The translations under genes were made by a program, and so were the position numbers. From CAYYVJ01 sp964475115 (GTDB lineage: Bacteria > Bacillota > Clostridia > Lachnospirales > Lachnospiraceae), in NCBI GenBank assembly GCA_964475115.1, contig CAYYVJ010000012.1, positions 1-33,032 on the forward strand: DNA of 33,032 nucleotides, given 5' to 3'. Each line of letters starts with the position of its first letter. Position 1 is the first letter of the stretch. The notes under the pieces were generated by a model, which saw only the letters and a program-made list of their open reading frames with translations, ran no database searches and was not told the origin of the DNA. Below are positions 1 through 8,716 of the stretch, one piece after another.

Positions 1-259
1 TAATTCCTTTTCCTCTCGCTTTTTTGGCTCCGTCCTCTAAGCGCTGTTTTTGTTCCTCAGTAAGAGTTATATTTCTAGATTCCAATCTACTATCAGCATG
101 TTTGGAAAACTTTAATTGTTCCAAACCCTCCTGTTTACTTTTTAATACTTCTTCAAAAGAAACGTTATTATTCTGGAGTGATTTATTTGTACTTACTTTT
201 GGATTCAGATATTGTCCGGTAACCTGTTCTATCGAGGAGAAATTTTTCTTAATATCCAT
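1..259 (-). CDS. TIGR02530 flagellar operon protein (partial, C-terminus beyond window)
   Basis: This gene is cut by the left window edge; its first 86 codons read leftward from an ATG at 259, with an AGGGAGA ribosome site just upstream. The visible product has a variable N-terminus and then the conserved block KFSKHADSRLESRNITLT at about residues 52-69, typical of the small flagellar operon protein family TIGR02530 found between flgD and flgE in Gram-positive bacteria. It follows flgD by 43 bases on the same strand, so it belongs to the flagellar operon. The molecular role of the family is not firmly known; a role in hook assembly is inferred from position. Family assignment rests on recognising the motif and the context. 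Confidence 0.8.
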   Translation of the reverse strand, partial: MDIKKNFSSIEQVTGQYLNPKVSTNKSLQNNNVSFEEVLKSKQEGLEQLKFSKHADSRLESRNITLTEEQKQRLEDGAKKARGKGI

Positions 260-302
260 ATGACTTCTCCCTTTCTTCTTTCCTATTGTGGAACAGTTAC
301 AT

Positions 303-968
303 TTATGGTTCTTCTGTAGGACTTGTAGCTTCTTCTGTCTCTACAACTTCTTCTGTTTCAACAAGCTCTTCTGCTTCAACATTTGCTTTTGCAGTTGCTT
401 CTGCAAGTATTCTCGCATTTTCTATTGCTGCTGCTGTAGCTACATCGATTTTTCCGATCAATGCATTTACTGCTGCTGTAAGATTCTCAACTTCAGTAGG
501 TTCTTTCGTTCCATTTCCTTCATTAGCTAATTTATCCAAATATTCTTTACTTGCTACCGTATCTAAATCTTCGATTGGATATAAACCTTCATTAATCGCT
601 AAGTAAGCTTTGTTATTTTCGATTACTACATAATCTACTACACCTGTAGTAAGTGTTGAATCACCTGTACTAGTTGTTGTTCTCATAACCACATTTTGCC
701 CAACTAATGAATATGCTTGTGAATGAGATAGACTTGTATTTATATTTTGCATTTCTTCTAGAGAAGAAAAAGTTGCAAGTTGCGCAATATATTCTGTGTC
801 AGTAGCCGGGTTAAGGGGATCTTGATATTTCATCTGTGTTACAAGAAGTTGTAAAAATGCATCTTTTCCTAATGAACTAGTTCCTACCGTACTTTTTGAT
901 GTATTATCCGCTGTAGGGTTTACATTAATATTTCCATTTTTATCTACTGGTGCTGCTAAAATTGACAT
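303..968 (-). CDS. flgD: Flagellar hook assembly scaffold protein FlgD
   Basis: FlgD caps the growing hook and allows FlgE subunits to polymerise; it is exported and discarded when the hook is finished. The N-terminal FlgD domain is clear: LGKDAFLQLLVTQMKYQDP at about residues 33-51, followed by NPATDTEYIAQLATFSSLEEM. Residues 87-135 (SLVGQNVV and following) resemble the Tudor-like part of the FlgD core. From about residue 150 to 221 the protein turns into an Ala/Glu/Thr-rich tail with repeated VETEE-type units, probably disordered or helical and unlike the usual C-terminal fold. It lies 19 bases after fliK and ahead of the TIGR02530 gene, the usual order. The call is secure; the tail is the odd part. 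Confidence 0.94.
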   Translation of the reverse strand: MSILAAPVDKNGNINVNPTADNTSKSTVGTSSLGKDAFLQLLVTQMKYQDPLNPATDTEYIAQLATFSSLEEMQNINTSLSHSQAYSLVGQNVVMRTTTSTGDSTLTTGVVDYVVIENNKAYLAINEGLYPIEDLDTVASKEYLDKLANEGNGTKEPTEVENLTAAVNALIGKIDVATAAAIENARILAEATAKANVEAEELVETEEVVETEEATSPTEEP

Positions 969-987
969 AGTGTTTTCTCCTTTCTTT

Positions 988-2304
988 TTATACTGTTAGA
1001 TTTACACTGTTACCATTTGATAACATGATTGATTGTTCTAATACCTCTTGTGGATCCAGATTTTCTAATTCCAAATCTAACTCATTTAAATTCAACTTTC
1101 TTTTACCACTTCTGTTTTCTTCTTCTTTTTCCTTATGACCATCTAAATTTTGTTCAAACTGGTGAGTCGCTATCGTTACTTCTACTTCTTCCACCTTGAT
1201 ACCTTGGTTTATAAGATTTTCTCTTAATACAAGCATTTGACTTTCAATTGCTTCCTTTGCCATTTGAGTTTCTGCCGCAATGGAAGCTGTAATAACTCCA
1301 TTTTTCGCAACAACCTCAAGATGTATCTTACCTAAGTGTTCCGGATTTAACTGTAATTCCATAGAGCTTATACCTTGTTTTACATTAACTTGAAACTCAT
1401 CAGCTATCTGCTTCACTATACTGCTAGCATCTAATTCATCTGTTATCGTTTCTAAAACAGCCTCTAGATTGCTTACAATATTTGTAGCTGTATTAATTGC
1501 AGCATTTGTAGCATGATTTTGATTACCATTTGCTAAATTTCCCGAATTAGAATCTTCTGTTTCACTGGTCACTATGGTTTCTAGTGGTTTGCTTACATCT
1601 TCTGATACTTTAGATTCTACTGTTTGCTCCGTGGTTTTATTATTTGTTGTAGTGTTTGCCAAATTATTATCCACATGATCTTCTGTCAAAATAATGTTAT
1701 CTGTCTTTTGAACATCACTAATCGTTTGCTTTACTAGATTAAAAAACTCTTTTTCTGTTATATTTAACTCTTTTAACACATCCGTTTGAAGATCTTTGAT
1801 ATTACTTTGAAGTTCTTTTAAGGTTTCTGCAAAATCCGGATTAAATAACAATTCTAACGATGTTCTTTCACCTGTCAACATATGTACTGTTAAATCCATA
1901 ATATTGGCACTCGATAATAAATCCACATCATTTAAGCCTAAACTTTTCATTGCAGCTGCAAGTTCTTCTTCTGTAACTCCCAACGTATTCATAACTTCTT
2001 GTTTTATAGAAACAATTAGCTGCCCCATTAATTCTTCTACTCGAGATTCCATGTCATCTAAATTACTTTTAGTTCTTATGGCATGTTTTGCAGAGTTGAT
2101 TTTTTCTATAATTATGTCTTTAACATTTTCTTTTGTAGTTATTTTTTTAAGTTGATTTTCAGAAGATGTTGTTTCTACTTTTGTGCTAACCTGTTGAGCA
2201 ATATTCATAACGGATTGAAACACATCTGTTTTCGAATTTTTAGCGTTGGAATCTTTCATCCCCATTACTGCACTTTCCGAAGTCATTTTATTAACACCTG
2301 TCAT
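988..2304 (-). CDS. fliK: Flagellar hook-length control protein FliK
   Basis: FliK is the secreted molecular ruler that measures hook length and switches export specificity through FlhB. The 438-residue product has a long, low-complexity, Thr/Asn/Glu-rich N-terminal and middle part, as expected for the ruler. A conserved C-terminal Flg_hook domain covers about residues 315-385, including ELQLNPEHLGKIHLEV and the following AKEAIESQMLVLRENL. The ATG at 2304 has an excellent SD (AAAGGAGG, 6 bases of spacing). The gene sits between the MotE/YlxF-like gene and flgD, as in Bacillus. The N-terminal half would not be recognisable by itself; the C-terminal domain and the position decide the call. Confidence 0.92.
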   Translation of the reverse strand: MTGVNKMTSESAVMGMKDSNAKNSKTDVFQSVMNIAQQVSTKVETTSSENQLKKITTKENVKDIIIEKINSAKHAIRTKSNLDDMESRVEELMGQLIVSIKQEVMNTLGVTEEELAAAMKSLGLNDVDLLSSANIMDLTVHMLTGERTSLELLFNPDFAETLKELQSNIKDLQTDVLKELNITEKEFFNLVKQTISDVQKTDNIILTEDHVDNNLANTTTNNKTTEQTVESKVSEDVSKPLETIVTSETEDSNSGNLANGNQNHATNAAINTATNIVSNLEAVLETITDELDASSIVKQIADEFQVNVKQGISSMELQLNPEHLGKIHLEVVAKNGVITASIAAETQMAKEAIESQMLVLRENLINQGIKVEEVEVTIATHQFEQNLDGHKEKEEENRSGKRKLNLNELDLELENLDPQEVLEQSIMLSNGNSVNLTV

Positions 2305-2339
2305 TGTCCTCCTCCTTTCCTTTTATTTTAATTTATATT

Positions 2340-3098
2340 CTAAGGTACTAATAGCTGAGTTATCTTCGCCGCTAAGGTCGGATTATCTGCTGCCATTGCA
2401 CCGAGAATAGCACCTCGTTGCTCTACACTTAAGGTATTTAATATAAGTGCAACCGTATCTAAGTCACCTGTCATCTCTTGGAAAATTCGAGAAGCTTGTG
2501 CAGGCTTCATTCTACCATAAGTACTTGCATAATCGTTTGTAGCTTCCGTATATTTGATTTGTTCAACCACCTGACGATATAGTAGCTCTGCCTGAGTAGG
2601 ATTAATTAATTCATACCAAGCTTGATATTCTTCTATATTTGGCGCATTTTCAGCAAATACTACTTCATCGTAAAATCTAATTTTATCTTCTTCAAACATT
2701 AATTGATTTTCTTCAAAGATTTTAAGTCTATCTACCTCTGCCTGTAATTCTGCTATACTTGTTGCATCAATATTTTCAGCTAGTTGATATGTTTGAAGCT
2801 CCAGTTCCAATGATTTAATATATTCAATGGCTTCTGCCAAGTTTTTATACGGATAATTATTTCCTTCTAAAATTTCATCATCAGTGGCATCTGGAAGAAT
2901 TTGATTAATTATTGGAACATCTTTAAAAATCGGGCGAAGGACAGTACTTCCAAATCCTCCTACGTCTATTTTAACTAAAATAGCAAAAATAGCTAACCAA
3001 ATCATTATGATAAGTAAGGTAAAAAAGACAGTCAAAAACTTATTATCTGATTTTTCTTCCATACTCGCTTCTCTTCCTCTTGCATTTCTTTTTGCCAT
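2340..3098 (-). CDS. MotE/YlxF-like flagellar operon membrane protein (MgtE N-terminal-like domain)
   Basis: This is a 252-residue protein with a cationic N-terminus, one transmembrane helix at about residues 21-42, a Glu-rich coiled-coil segment at about 95-150, and a C-terminal helical-repeat domain (about 175-252) resembling the MgtE N-terminal/MotE fold (RMKPAQASRIFQEM, then DLDTVALILNTL). Its place between fliJ and fliK is that of Bacillus ylxF. MotE proteins of some bacteria act as chaperones for the stator protein MotB; that role is known for relatives and only inferred here. It is not a magnesium transporter, because the channel domain of MgtE is absent. The ATG has an AGGTG ribosome site. 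Confidence 0.82.
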   Translation of the reverse strand: MAKRNARGREASMEEKSDNKFLTVFFTLLIIMIWLAIFAILVKIDVGGFGSTVLRPIFKDVPIINQILPDATDDEILEGNNYPYKNLAEAIEYIKSLELELQTYQLAENIDATSIAELQAEVDRLKIFEENQLMFEEDKIRFYDEVVFAENAPNIEEYQAWYELINPTQAELLYRQVVEQIKYTEATNDYASTYGRMKPAQASRIFQEMTGDLDTVALILNTLSVEQRGAILGAMAADNPTLAAKITQLLVP

Positions 3099-3115
3099 TT
3101 TTTCACCTACTTTTG

Positions 3116-3556
3116 TTATTTATTATGAAACCTATAACTAACTAGTTCATCAATTTCTTTTTTTTCCTCTGATGCTAATTCCAATTGAAATTCTTCATAC
3201 GCTTGCTCTTTCAGTTTTTCATGAGTTTTTCTTTCAATCACAACTTCGTTCAACTTTTCTCTTGCAGCTTCTACTTTCCTTTCAGCTGCTACCACGTGCA
3301 AAGCTTGTCTTTTGATTTCCTCTTTTTTCAAATCAATTGCCTTAGTCGTGAAATTTATTTCCAATACATCTAATTTGCCTTGCATCATTTTCCTTAAATA
3401 TATCTCATGTTGAATACGTTCCTTTGTTAAACGCTCTAACTTTTGATTTTCGTCCTCTAACCTTTGTCTTGCTTTTACATAGGCAGCTTTTGCTTGATCT
3501 TCAAGACGATATTTAATATCTAATACATTTTGCATATTATATTTAAATTTTGTCAT
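3116..3556 (-). CDS. fliJ: Flagellar export chaperone/stalk protein FliJ
   Basis: FliJ is the soluble coiled-coil stalk of the flagellar type III export ATPase; it inserts into the FliI hexamer and recycles export chaperones. The 146-residue product is almost entirely charged helical heptads with the family start MTKFKYNMQNVLDIKYRLED, followed by long Lys/Glu/Arg-rich coiled coil and no other domain. It lies 39 bases downstream of fliI and 17 bases before the MotE-like gene. A good SD (AGGAG) precedes the ATG. Coiled-coil composition alone is weak evidence, but size, N-terminal motif and position after fliI make the call solid. Confidence 0.92.
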   Translation of the reverse strand: MTKFKYNMQNVLDIKYRLEDQAKAAYVKARQRLEDENQKLERLTKERIQHEIYLRKMMQGKLDVLEINFTTKAIDLKKEEIKRQALHVVAAERKVEAAREKLNEVVIERKTHEKLKEQAYEEFQLELASEEKKEIDELVSYRFHNK

Positions 3557-3595
3557 CTCTCGCTCCTATCTATGATAATCATTTTATCACCAGTA

Positions 3596-4915
3596 CTAAT
3601 TCCCTTCACTAAAAATGGAACTTAGGTATGTTATAACGGAATCAAAATCAATTTTTTCATCAGTTTCTTGAGTTAAAAACGCATTTACTTCTTCAATTTT
3701 ACTAATAGCATAATCTATATTTTTATTAGAACCTTCTTTATAAGCTCCAATATTTATCAAATCTTCTGCCTCTGAATAAGTAGCCATAACATTTTTCAAT
3801 CTACCTGCCAACTTCTTATGTTCAGATGTGGCTATTTGACTCATAACACGAGAAATACTTTGCAAAACATCTATAGCTGGATAATGATTTTTATGGGCAA
3901 GCTTTCTAGAAAGCATAATATGTCCATCCAAAATGCTTCGAGCGGTATCTGTAATAGGCTCATTAAAGTCATCACCATCCACCAATACTGTATATAAGCC
4001 CGTAATAGATCCATTCGTTCCGGTTCCAGCCCTTTCTAAAAGCTTAGGCATCTCGCTATATACACTAGGTGGATATCCTCTTGATACCGGAGGTTCACCA
4101 GACGCAAGTCCTATTTCTCTTTGAGCCATTGAGAAACGTGTAAGTGAATCCATCATTAGGAGTACAGTTTTTCCTTGATCTCTATAATACTCTGCTATAG
4201 CTGTAGCAGTTTTTGCTGCCTTCTTTCGAATCAAGGCTGGTTTATCGGAAGTAGCCACAACTACCACACTTCGAGCCATGCCTTCCTCACCTAAATCTCG
4301 TTCCACGAACTCTCTTACTTCTCTTCCACGTTCTCCAATTAATGCAATTACATTTATATCAGCCTTTGTGTTTCGGGCAAACATTCCCAATAAAGTACTT
4401 TTTCCAACTCCACTACCTGCAAAAATACCAATTCTTTGACCCTTGCCTATGGTTAGCAAGCCATCTACAGCCCTCACACCCAAAGGTAGTACCTCATCAA
4501 TTATCTTTCGCTCCATAGGGTCTGGAGGGTCAGCTTCTACAGAATAGCGGATATCAGATTCTATAGGGGTTCCATCTAAAAGATTTCCCAGTCCATCTAA
4601 TACACTTCCAAGCAAATGATCTCCCACAGGAACAGTAAGTGGTGCACCAGTACTTTCTACAATTGCACCTGGTCCAATGCCTTCAACATTTCCATAAGGC
4701 ATTAGCAACACCTTCTTGTCACGAAATCCAACTACTTCTGCGTAGACTTGTTGTCCTTCTTCATCTTTTGGAGTAATAATACAAAGATCATTTAGGCTAG
4801 CATCTGGACCAACTGATTCTATCGTTAATCCCACAACCTTTACTACTCTTCCAAGCTTTTTTATATAAGATTTTTCATATAAACTTTTGTATTTCTCTAA
4901 ATCTCTTACAGACAT
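3596..4915 (-). CDS. fliI: Flagellum-specific export ATPase FliI
   Basis: FliI is the ATPase of the flagellar type III export apparatus, related to the F1 beta subunit. Counting from the ATG at 4915 (439 residues), the Walker A motif GSGVGKST is at 167-174, followed by the Walker B region (LLMMDSLTRFSMAQRE) and the family signature PPSVYSEMPKLLERAG. The reading frame can be extended to a TTG at 4939, overlapping fliH by 10 bases. I prefer the ATG because the resulting N-terminus (MSVRDLEKYKSLYEKS) resembles other clostridial FliI starts, though its ribosome site (GTGGGA) is modest. FliH upstream is its inhibitor/partner and FliJ downstream its stalk. Confidence 0.97.
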   Translation of the reverse strand: MSVRDLEKYKSLYEKSYIKKLGRVVKVVGLTIESVGPDASLNDLCIITPKDEEGQQVYAEVVGFRDKKVLLMPYGNVEGIGPGAIVESTGAPLTVPVGDHLLGSVLDGLGNLLDGTPIESDIRYSVEADPPDPMERKIIDEVLPLGVRAVDGLLTIGKGQRIGIFAGSGVGKSTLLGMFARNTKADINVIALIGERGREVREFVERDLGEEGMARSVVVVATSDKPALIRKKAAKTATAIAEYYRDQGKTVLLMMDSLTRFSMAQREIGLASGEPPVSRGYPPSVYSEMPKLLERAGTGTNGSITGLYTVLVDGDDFNEPITDTARSILDGHIMLSRKLAHKNHYPAIDVLQSISRVMSQIATSEHKKLAGRLKNVMATYSEAEDLINIGAYKEGSNKNIDYAISKIEEVNAFLTQETDEKIDFDSVITYLSSIFSEGN

Positions 4916-4929
4916 TCCATTCCCACTTT

Positions 4930-5733
4930 CTAAATACAAGATAGAACCTTTATATCATTGATGAGTTTTTCAAGTTGTGTATCTATACTACAATCGAAAA
5001 CTCCTCCGTCTGTTTCAATTAAACATTGATTCTTTTTTAAGGAAGAATCTTTTATAATTTCAAGAGTACTAATCTGAGGGATTTCTTCGAAGATCTGATC
5101 CTTGTTTTTCTTTAAGTTTGGATAATCTTCTTTAGAAACACGTATTATAAATTCATAACTGTTATCAATATGTGCCACTGCATTCGCAACCAAATGCTGA
5201 ATCATATCTTCTTTGTCTTCTAAAGTCACCTGGAACACCTTAGAAAACACCTCTAATATTGTATTTACTAGTTCTGGCTCTAAAAGCTCTAGTTGCCTTT
5301 TATATTCTGTATCCTGCTTTACTTTTTCTTCAGCCAACTGCTCTTTCATCTTTTCTGTTTCAGAAGCCCCATTTTTGAGACCTTCTTGAAAACCTTCTTT
5401 TTTAGCCTTTTCAGCAATTTCTTGCGTTAAAATTTCTGCACGTATTCTTGCTTCTTCTATAATTGCAACCGCACTTGCATTTGCTTCTTCTATAATTCGC
5501 TCTGCCTCTTCATTTGAGCTATTAATAACATCTTCATCATATTCTTGCTCTATTGGCTGTACGTAACCTTCTATCTTTAAACCACTTACAAATTCAGAGC
5601 TTTCTTCAGTATTTTCACTTGCAACAGCCTCTTTTTGAATTTTCATTAATTTTTCAGATATCAAATCATTGTAATCAATGACTCTTTTCTCTGTCTCTGT
5701 AACAACCCTGCCTGCTTTTAATAAATTAGACAA
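4930..5733 (-). CDS. fliH: Flagellar assembly protein FliH (TTG start)
   Basis: FliH dimerises along the FliI ATPase, regulates it and docks it to the C-ring; it resembles the peripheral stalk of F/V-ATPases. The product has a disordered acidic N-terminal part, a long Ala/Glu-rich helical segment (EEAERIIEEANASAVAIIEE) and a C-terminal FliH/V-ATPase E-like globular domain. The frame can start at an ATG at 5772, but a near-perfect SD (GGAGGTGA, 5742-5749) lies 8 bases before a TTG at 5731-5733 that overlaps the fliG stop region. The TTG start gives MSNLLKAGRVV, the usual FliH N-terminus, and a 267-residue protein, so I chose it. The product is moderately conserved, but position between fliG and fliI settles identity. 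Confidence 0.93.
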   Translation of the reverse strand: MSNLLKAGRVVTETEKRVIDYNDLISEKLMKIQKEAVASENTEESSEFVSGLKIEGYVQPIEQEYDEDVINSSNEEAERIIEEANASAVAIIEEARIRAEILTQEIAEKAKKEGFQEGLKNGASETEKMKEQLAEEKVKQDTEYKRQLELLEPELVNTILEVFSKVFQVTLEDKEDMIQHLVANAVAHIDNSYEFIIRVSKEDYPNLKKNKDQIFEEIPQISTLEIIKDSSLKKNQCLIETDGGVFDCSIDTQLEKLINDIKVLSCI

Positions 5734-6739
5734 TGATCTCGTCACCTCCACCACGTGAAATAACGATTTCACCCGAATCTTCTAACTTCCTAATAATTGT
5801 AACAATCTTTTGCTGTGCTTCTTCTACATCTTTCAAACGAACAGGACCCATAAATTCCATATCTTCTTTTATCATAGTAGCAAGACGTTTTGAAAGGTTA
5901 TTAAAGATAACATTTTGTACTTCTTCACTTGTAGATTTAAGCGCAACACCCAAATCCGAATTATCAACTTCACGTAAAACTCTTTGAATCGTTCTATCAT
6001 CAAGTGCAAGAATATCTTCGAATACAAACATCTTTCTTCTAATTTCATCAGCCAATTCTGGCTCTTCAATTTCAAGATTCTCCATGATATGTTTTTCGGT
6101 ACCACGATCAACTGTATTCAATATATCTACAATGGCATCCACACCACCAATAATGGTGTAATCTTGATTTACTAAAGATGATAATTTTCTCTCTAATATT
6201 TTCTCTACTTCTTTTATTACATCAGGAGACGTACGATCCATTAATGCAATACGCTTAGCAACATCCGCCTGCTTATCCAGTGGTAATGAGGATACAATCT
6301 GGGCGGATTGACCAGCTGGTAAATAAGATAATATCAATGCAATTGTCTGTGGATGTTCATCCTGTATATAGGTCAATAATTGACTTGCATCCGTTTTTCT
6401 TACAAACTCAAAAGGTCGAACTTGAAGTGAAGATGTAAGCTTGCTAATCACTTCCATTGCCTTTTCTGCACCAAGAGCTTTTTCTAACAACTCTTTCGCA
6501 TAAGAAATACCACCTTCTGCTATGTACTGCTGTGCAAGACAGATCTCATAAAATTCATTCAAAACCGCTTCCTTCGTTTGTGGAGAAACACTTCGTGTAT
6601 TCGCAATTTCCAAGGTAAGTTGTTCTATTTCTTCTTCTTTTAAATGTTTAAATATACTAGCAGATTGTTCCGGCCCTAAGGTTATTAATAATATAGCAGC
6701 TTTTTGGAGCCCACTAGCTTCTGAAATTTTAAATGCCAT
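5726..6739 (-). CDS. fliG: Flagellar motor switch protein FliG
   Basis: FliG forms the rotor ring that contacts the MotA stator and sets torque and rotation direction. Counting from the ATG at 6739 (337 residues, normal length), the N-terminal FliF-binding domain is followed by the EHPQ motif of the middle domain at 128-131. The C-terminal domain has the charged torque helix (EDILALDDRTIQRVLREVD). An upstream in-frame ATG at 6754 lies inside fliF; the 6739 ATG is preferred because GGGAGTGA, formed by the end of fliF, is correctly spaced before it. The gene overlaps fliH by 8 bases, consistent with translational coupling fliF-fliG-fliH. Confidence 0.97.
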   Translation of the reverse strand: MAFKISEASGLQKAAILLITLGPEQSASIFKHLKEEEIEQLTLEIANTRSVSPQTKEAVLNEFYEICLAQQYIAEGGISYAKELLEKALGAEKAMEVISKLTSSLQVRPFEFVRKTDASQLLTYIQDEHPQTIALILSYLPAGQSAQIVSSLPLDKQADVAKRIALMDRTSPDVIKEVEKILERKLSSLVNQDYTIIGGVDAIVDILNTVDRGTEKHIMENLEIEEPELADEIRRKMFVFEDILALDDRTIQRVLREVDNSDLGVALKSTSEEVQNVIFNNLSKRLATMIKEDMEFMGPVRLKDVEEAQQKIVTIIRKLEDSGEIVISRGGGDEIIV

Positions 6740-6744
6740 ATTTA

Positions 6745-8352
6745 TCACTCCCATCCACTGTCAAGCCAGTTACGTAATAACAATGCAACTGCCTCAGGGT
6801 TTTCATCAACGAATCTCTCGATTGCTTTTCGAGCTTCTGATTTATCTTGTAAATCTATATTTTCCAAAGGTTGTGCTTTTGTAGCCGACAACAATGCTTC
6901 AACTGACAATTCGGGTTCCATCTCGGTAACCTCCATTGGTCGTGTACTTCTGTACACAACAAAAGCAAGCAATCCCACAATTAAAGCTAAAACAATCAAC
7001 TGTAAATAATTAGACAGCTGAAAGCCTGCTGCTGTAGATGCTTGGAAAAACGGTACTTCATAAGCTAGCACCGATATATTTTCTTCCGGAATACCTGTAG
7101 CTTTAGAAACTGCAATAATTAAGTCTGGATCAACCTCTGCTTTTAGTTTTTGACTATTTGTAATCTTAAACTCATCAAATGACATTTCATCCAAAGCACC
7201 TTGAAGTTCTAAATCATCCTCGTTATATACCGTATAAGAAGTCAATGATAAGGCCAAGCTTGATTCTGTAAGCTTTATCGTTCCCACTGCTCCTTCTGTT
7301 TCTTCTACGACTTGATCAACTAAATATGCGTATTGTTCTACAGTCACCGTACTTGAAGAATTATTATTATTTATTTCATATGTAGTCGTGTTGTCCATAT
7401 CATTTGATGCAGTCCCTGGTTGACCACCTGCACCACTGTTACCTTCTGATTGAGATACGTAAGATTCAGAGTAATATCCCTCTTCTCTATCATCCGCCAC
7501 ATCATATACAATACTTGTAGTATTCGTCTTATCAAAATCAACTACTAGATTTGGAGCCACTTCCACCATATCATATAGATTCATACCTAAAATCAAGCTT
7601 CTTAGTTCTGATTTCAAATTTGATTCTAGTTGTGTTGCTGTATCTAACTGATTCGTTAAATTTGCTACACCACCTGTTGTATCTGCATTACCAGCAAAAA
7701 TAACATTTGCATTCGTATCAATAATAATAATACTATTGGTTGTCTTGTTTCCTACCATATAAGCTACTACTTTAGCAAGGCTTTCCCCTGCACCCACAGG
7801 CAGTTCATCTCTTAGTTCCACAGTAACGCTCGCAGTAGTTTCTTCATTGGAACTTAAAACACTATAATTTTTCTCCGGAATACTCAGACTTGCCCAAGCG
7901 TTCTTTATGTGTTCATTTACCGACAATGTATTTGCAATGGTACTTTCTAGTAATACTTTATCTTTTCTTTTCTTATCTGATTCCGTTACACTAAATCCAT
8001 TATTAGCAAATAAGGATTCATAATCATATCCTGTTGAAGGTATCTTATTTTCGGCAAGCAATAAAGTTGTTGATGCAACATCTTTTTTGTCTACCGAAAA
8101 TACCAAGCCATTATTCGACATCTTATATAATACACCTTCTTCATCTAACAGATTTTTTACGTCTGCAGCATCTGAAGTAGTTGTTGTAGAAATCAAAGTC
8201 TCGTAGCTTGGTTGTGACACTGCCCAACCCAGCACTATAAAAGCAATCAATATTACTGCTGTAATGCTTATAATCATTCGTTGCTGTTTTTTTTCAAATT
8301 TATCCCAATATTCTTTAATCTGGACTTGCAGCTTTTTTATTCTATCAGCCAT
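6745..8352 (-). CDS. fliF: Flagellar MS-ring protein FliF
   Basis: FliF builds the MS ring in the cytoplasmic membrane, the base on which rod, C-ring and export gate assemble. The 535-residue product has a cationic N-terminus, a first transmembrane helix at about 27-47, YscJ/FliF ring-building motifs (for example STTLLLAENKIPSTGYDYE), a variable Ser/Asn/Gly-rich insert at about 290-330, a second transmembrane helix at about 440-460, and a short acidic cytoplasmic tail ending ALLLRNWLDSGWE that binds FliG. The ATG has an AGGGAGA ribosome site. It lies 37 bases after fliE, and its stop codon lies within the ribosome site of fliG. Confidence 0.97.
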   Translation of the reverse strand: MADRIKKLQVQIKEYWDKFEKKQQRMIISITAVILIAFIVLGWAVSQPSYETLISTTTTSDAADVKNLLDEEGVLYKMSNNGLVFSVDKKDVASTTLLLAENKIPSTGYDYESLFANNGFSVTESDKKRKDKVLLESTIANTLSVNEHIKNAWASLSIPEKNYSVLSSNEETTASVTVELRDELPVGAGESLAKVVAYMVGNKTTNSIIIIDTNANVIFAGNADTTGGVANLTNQLDTATQLESNLKSELRSLILGMNLYDMVEVAPNLVVDFDKTNTTSIVYDVADDREEGYYSESYVSQSEGNSGAGGQPGTASNDMDNTTTYEINNNNSSSTVTVEQYAYLVDQVVEETEGAVGTIKLTESSLALSLTSYTVYNEDDLELQGALDEMSFDEFKITNSQKLKAEVDPDLIIAVSKATGIPEENISVLAYEVPFFQASTAAGFQLSNYLQLIVLALIVGLLAFVVYRSTRPMEVTEMEPELSVEALLSATKAQPLENIDLQDKSEARKAIERFVDENPEAVALLLRNWLDSGWE

Positions 8353-8389
8353 TATTTTCTCCCTTATGACACATAGTACTTAATTCTTT

Positions 8390-8695
8390 TTAAATCTGTA
8401 TATTCATAATTTCTTTATAGGCCTCTAGTAATTTATTTTTTACTGCTACCGTATATTGAATAGCTGTATCTGCTTTCGATTGTGCTATTGCTAAATCATA
8501 AGTATTATCCGAATATCCCAATGCTAAATTAAGCTCTTCTGCTTCTGCCGCACTATGCAAATCATTGGTTTCATTGATTAATTCTAACGCTGAATCAAAA
8601 ATAGCTTGAAAGGAACCATCACTTGATTTTTCAGTTCCACCTAATGTTTTATTTAAATATTCTGTCGAAATTTTACTTAAAGATGATATATCCAT
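8390..8695 (-). CDS. fliE: Flagellar hook-basal body protein FliE
   Basis: FliE is the small export-dependent protein joining the MS ring and export gate to the proximal rod. The product is 101 residues, the usual size, with the conserved C-terminal half (DLHSAAEAEELNLALGYSDN, then AIAQSKADTAIQYTVAVKNKL). The ATG follows a strong GGAGGAAG ribosome site. It stands between flgC and fliF, the canonical order flgB-flgC-fliE-fliF. Confidence 0.95.
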   Translation of the reverse strand: MDISSLSKISTEYLNKTLGGTEKSSDGSFQAIFDSALELINETNDLHSAAEAEELNLALGYSDNTYDLAIAQSKADTAIQYTVAVKNKLLEAYKEIMNIQI

Positions 8696-8716
8696 TTTTA
8701 CTTCCTCCGTAAATCA

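Noticed and set aside
286..606. Plus-strand frames rich in Ser/Val/Ala and Phe/Cys opposite flgD
   Set aside because: They are antisense shadows of the repetitive flgD tail, with no ribosome site and implausible composition.
2340..3098. Magnesium transporter MgtE
   Set aside because: Only the MgtE N-terminal-like helical domain is present; the CBS and channel domains are missing, and the position is that of ylxF in the flagellar operon.
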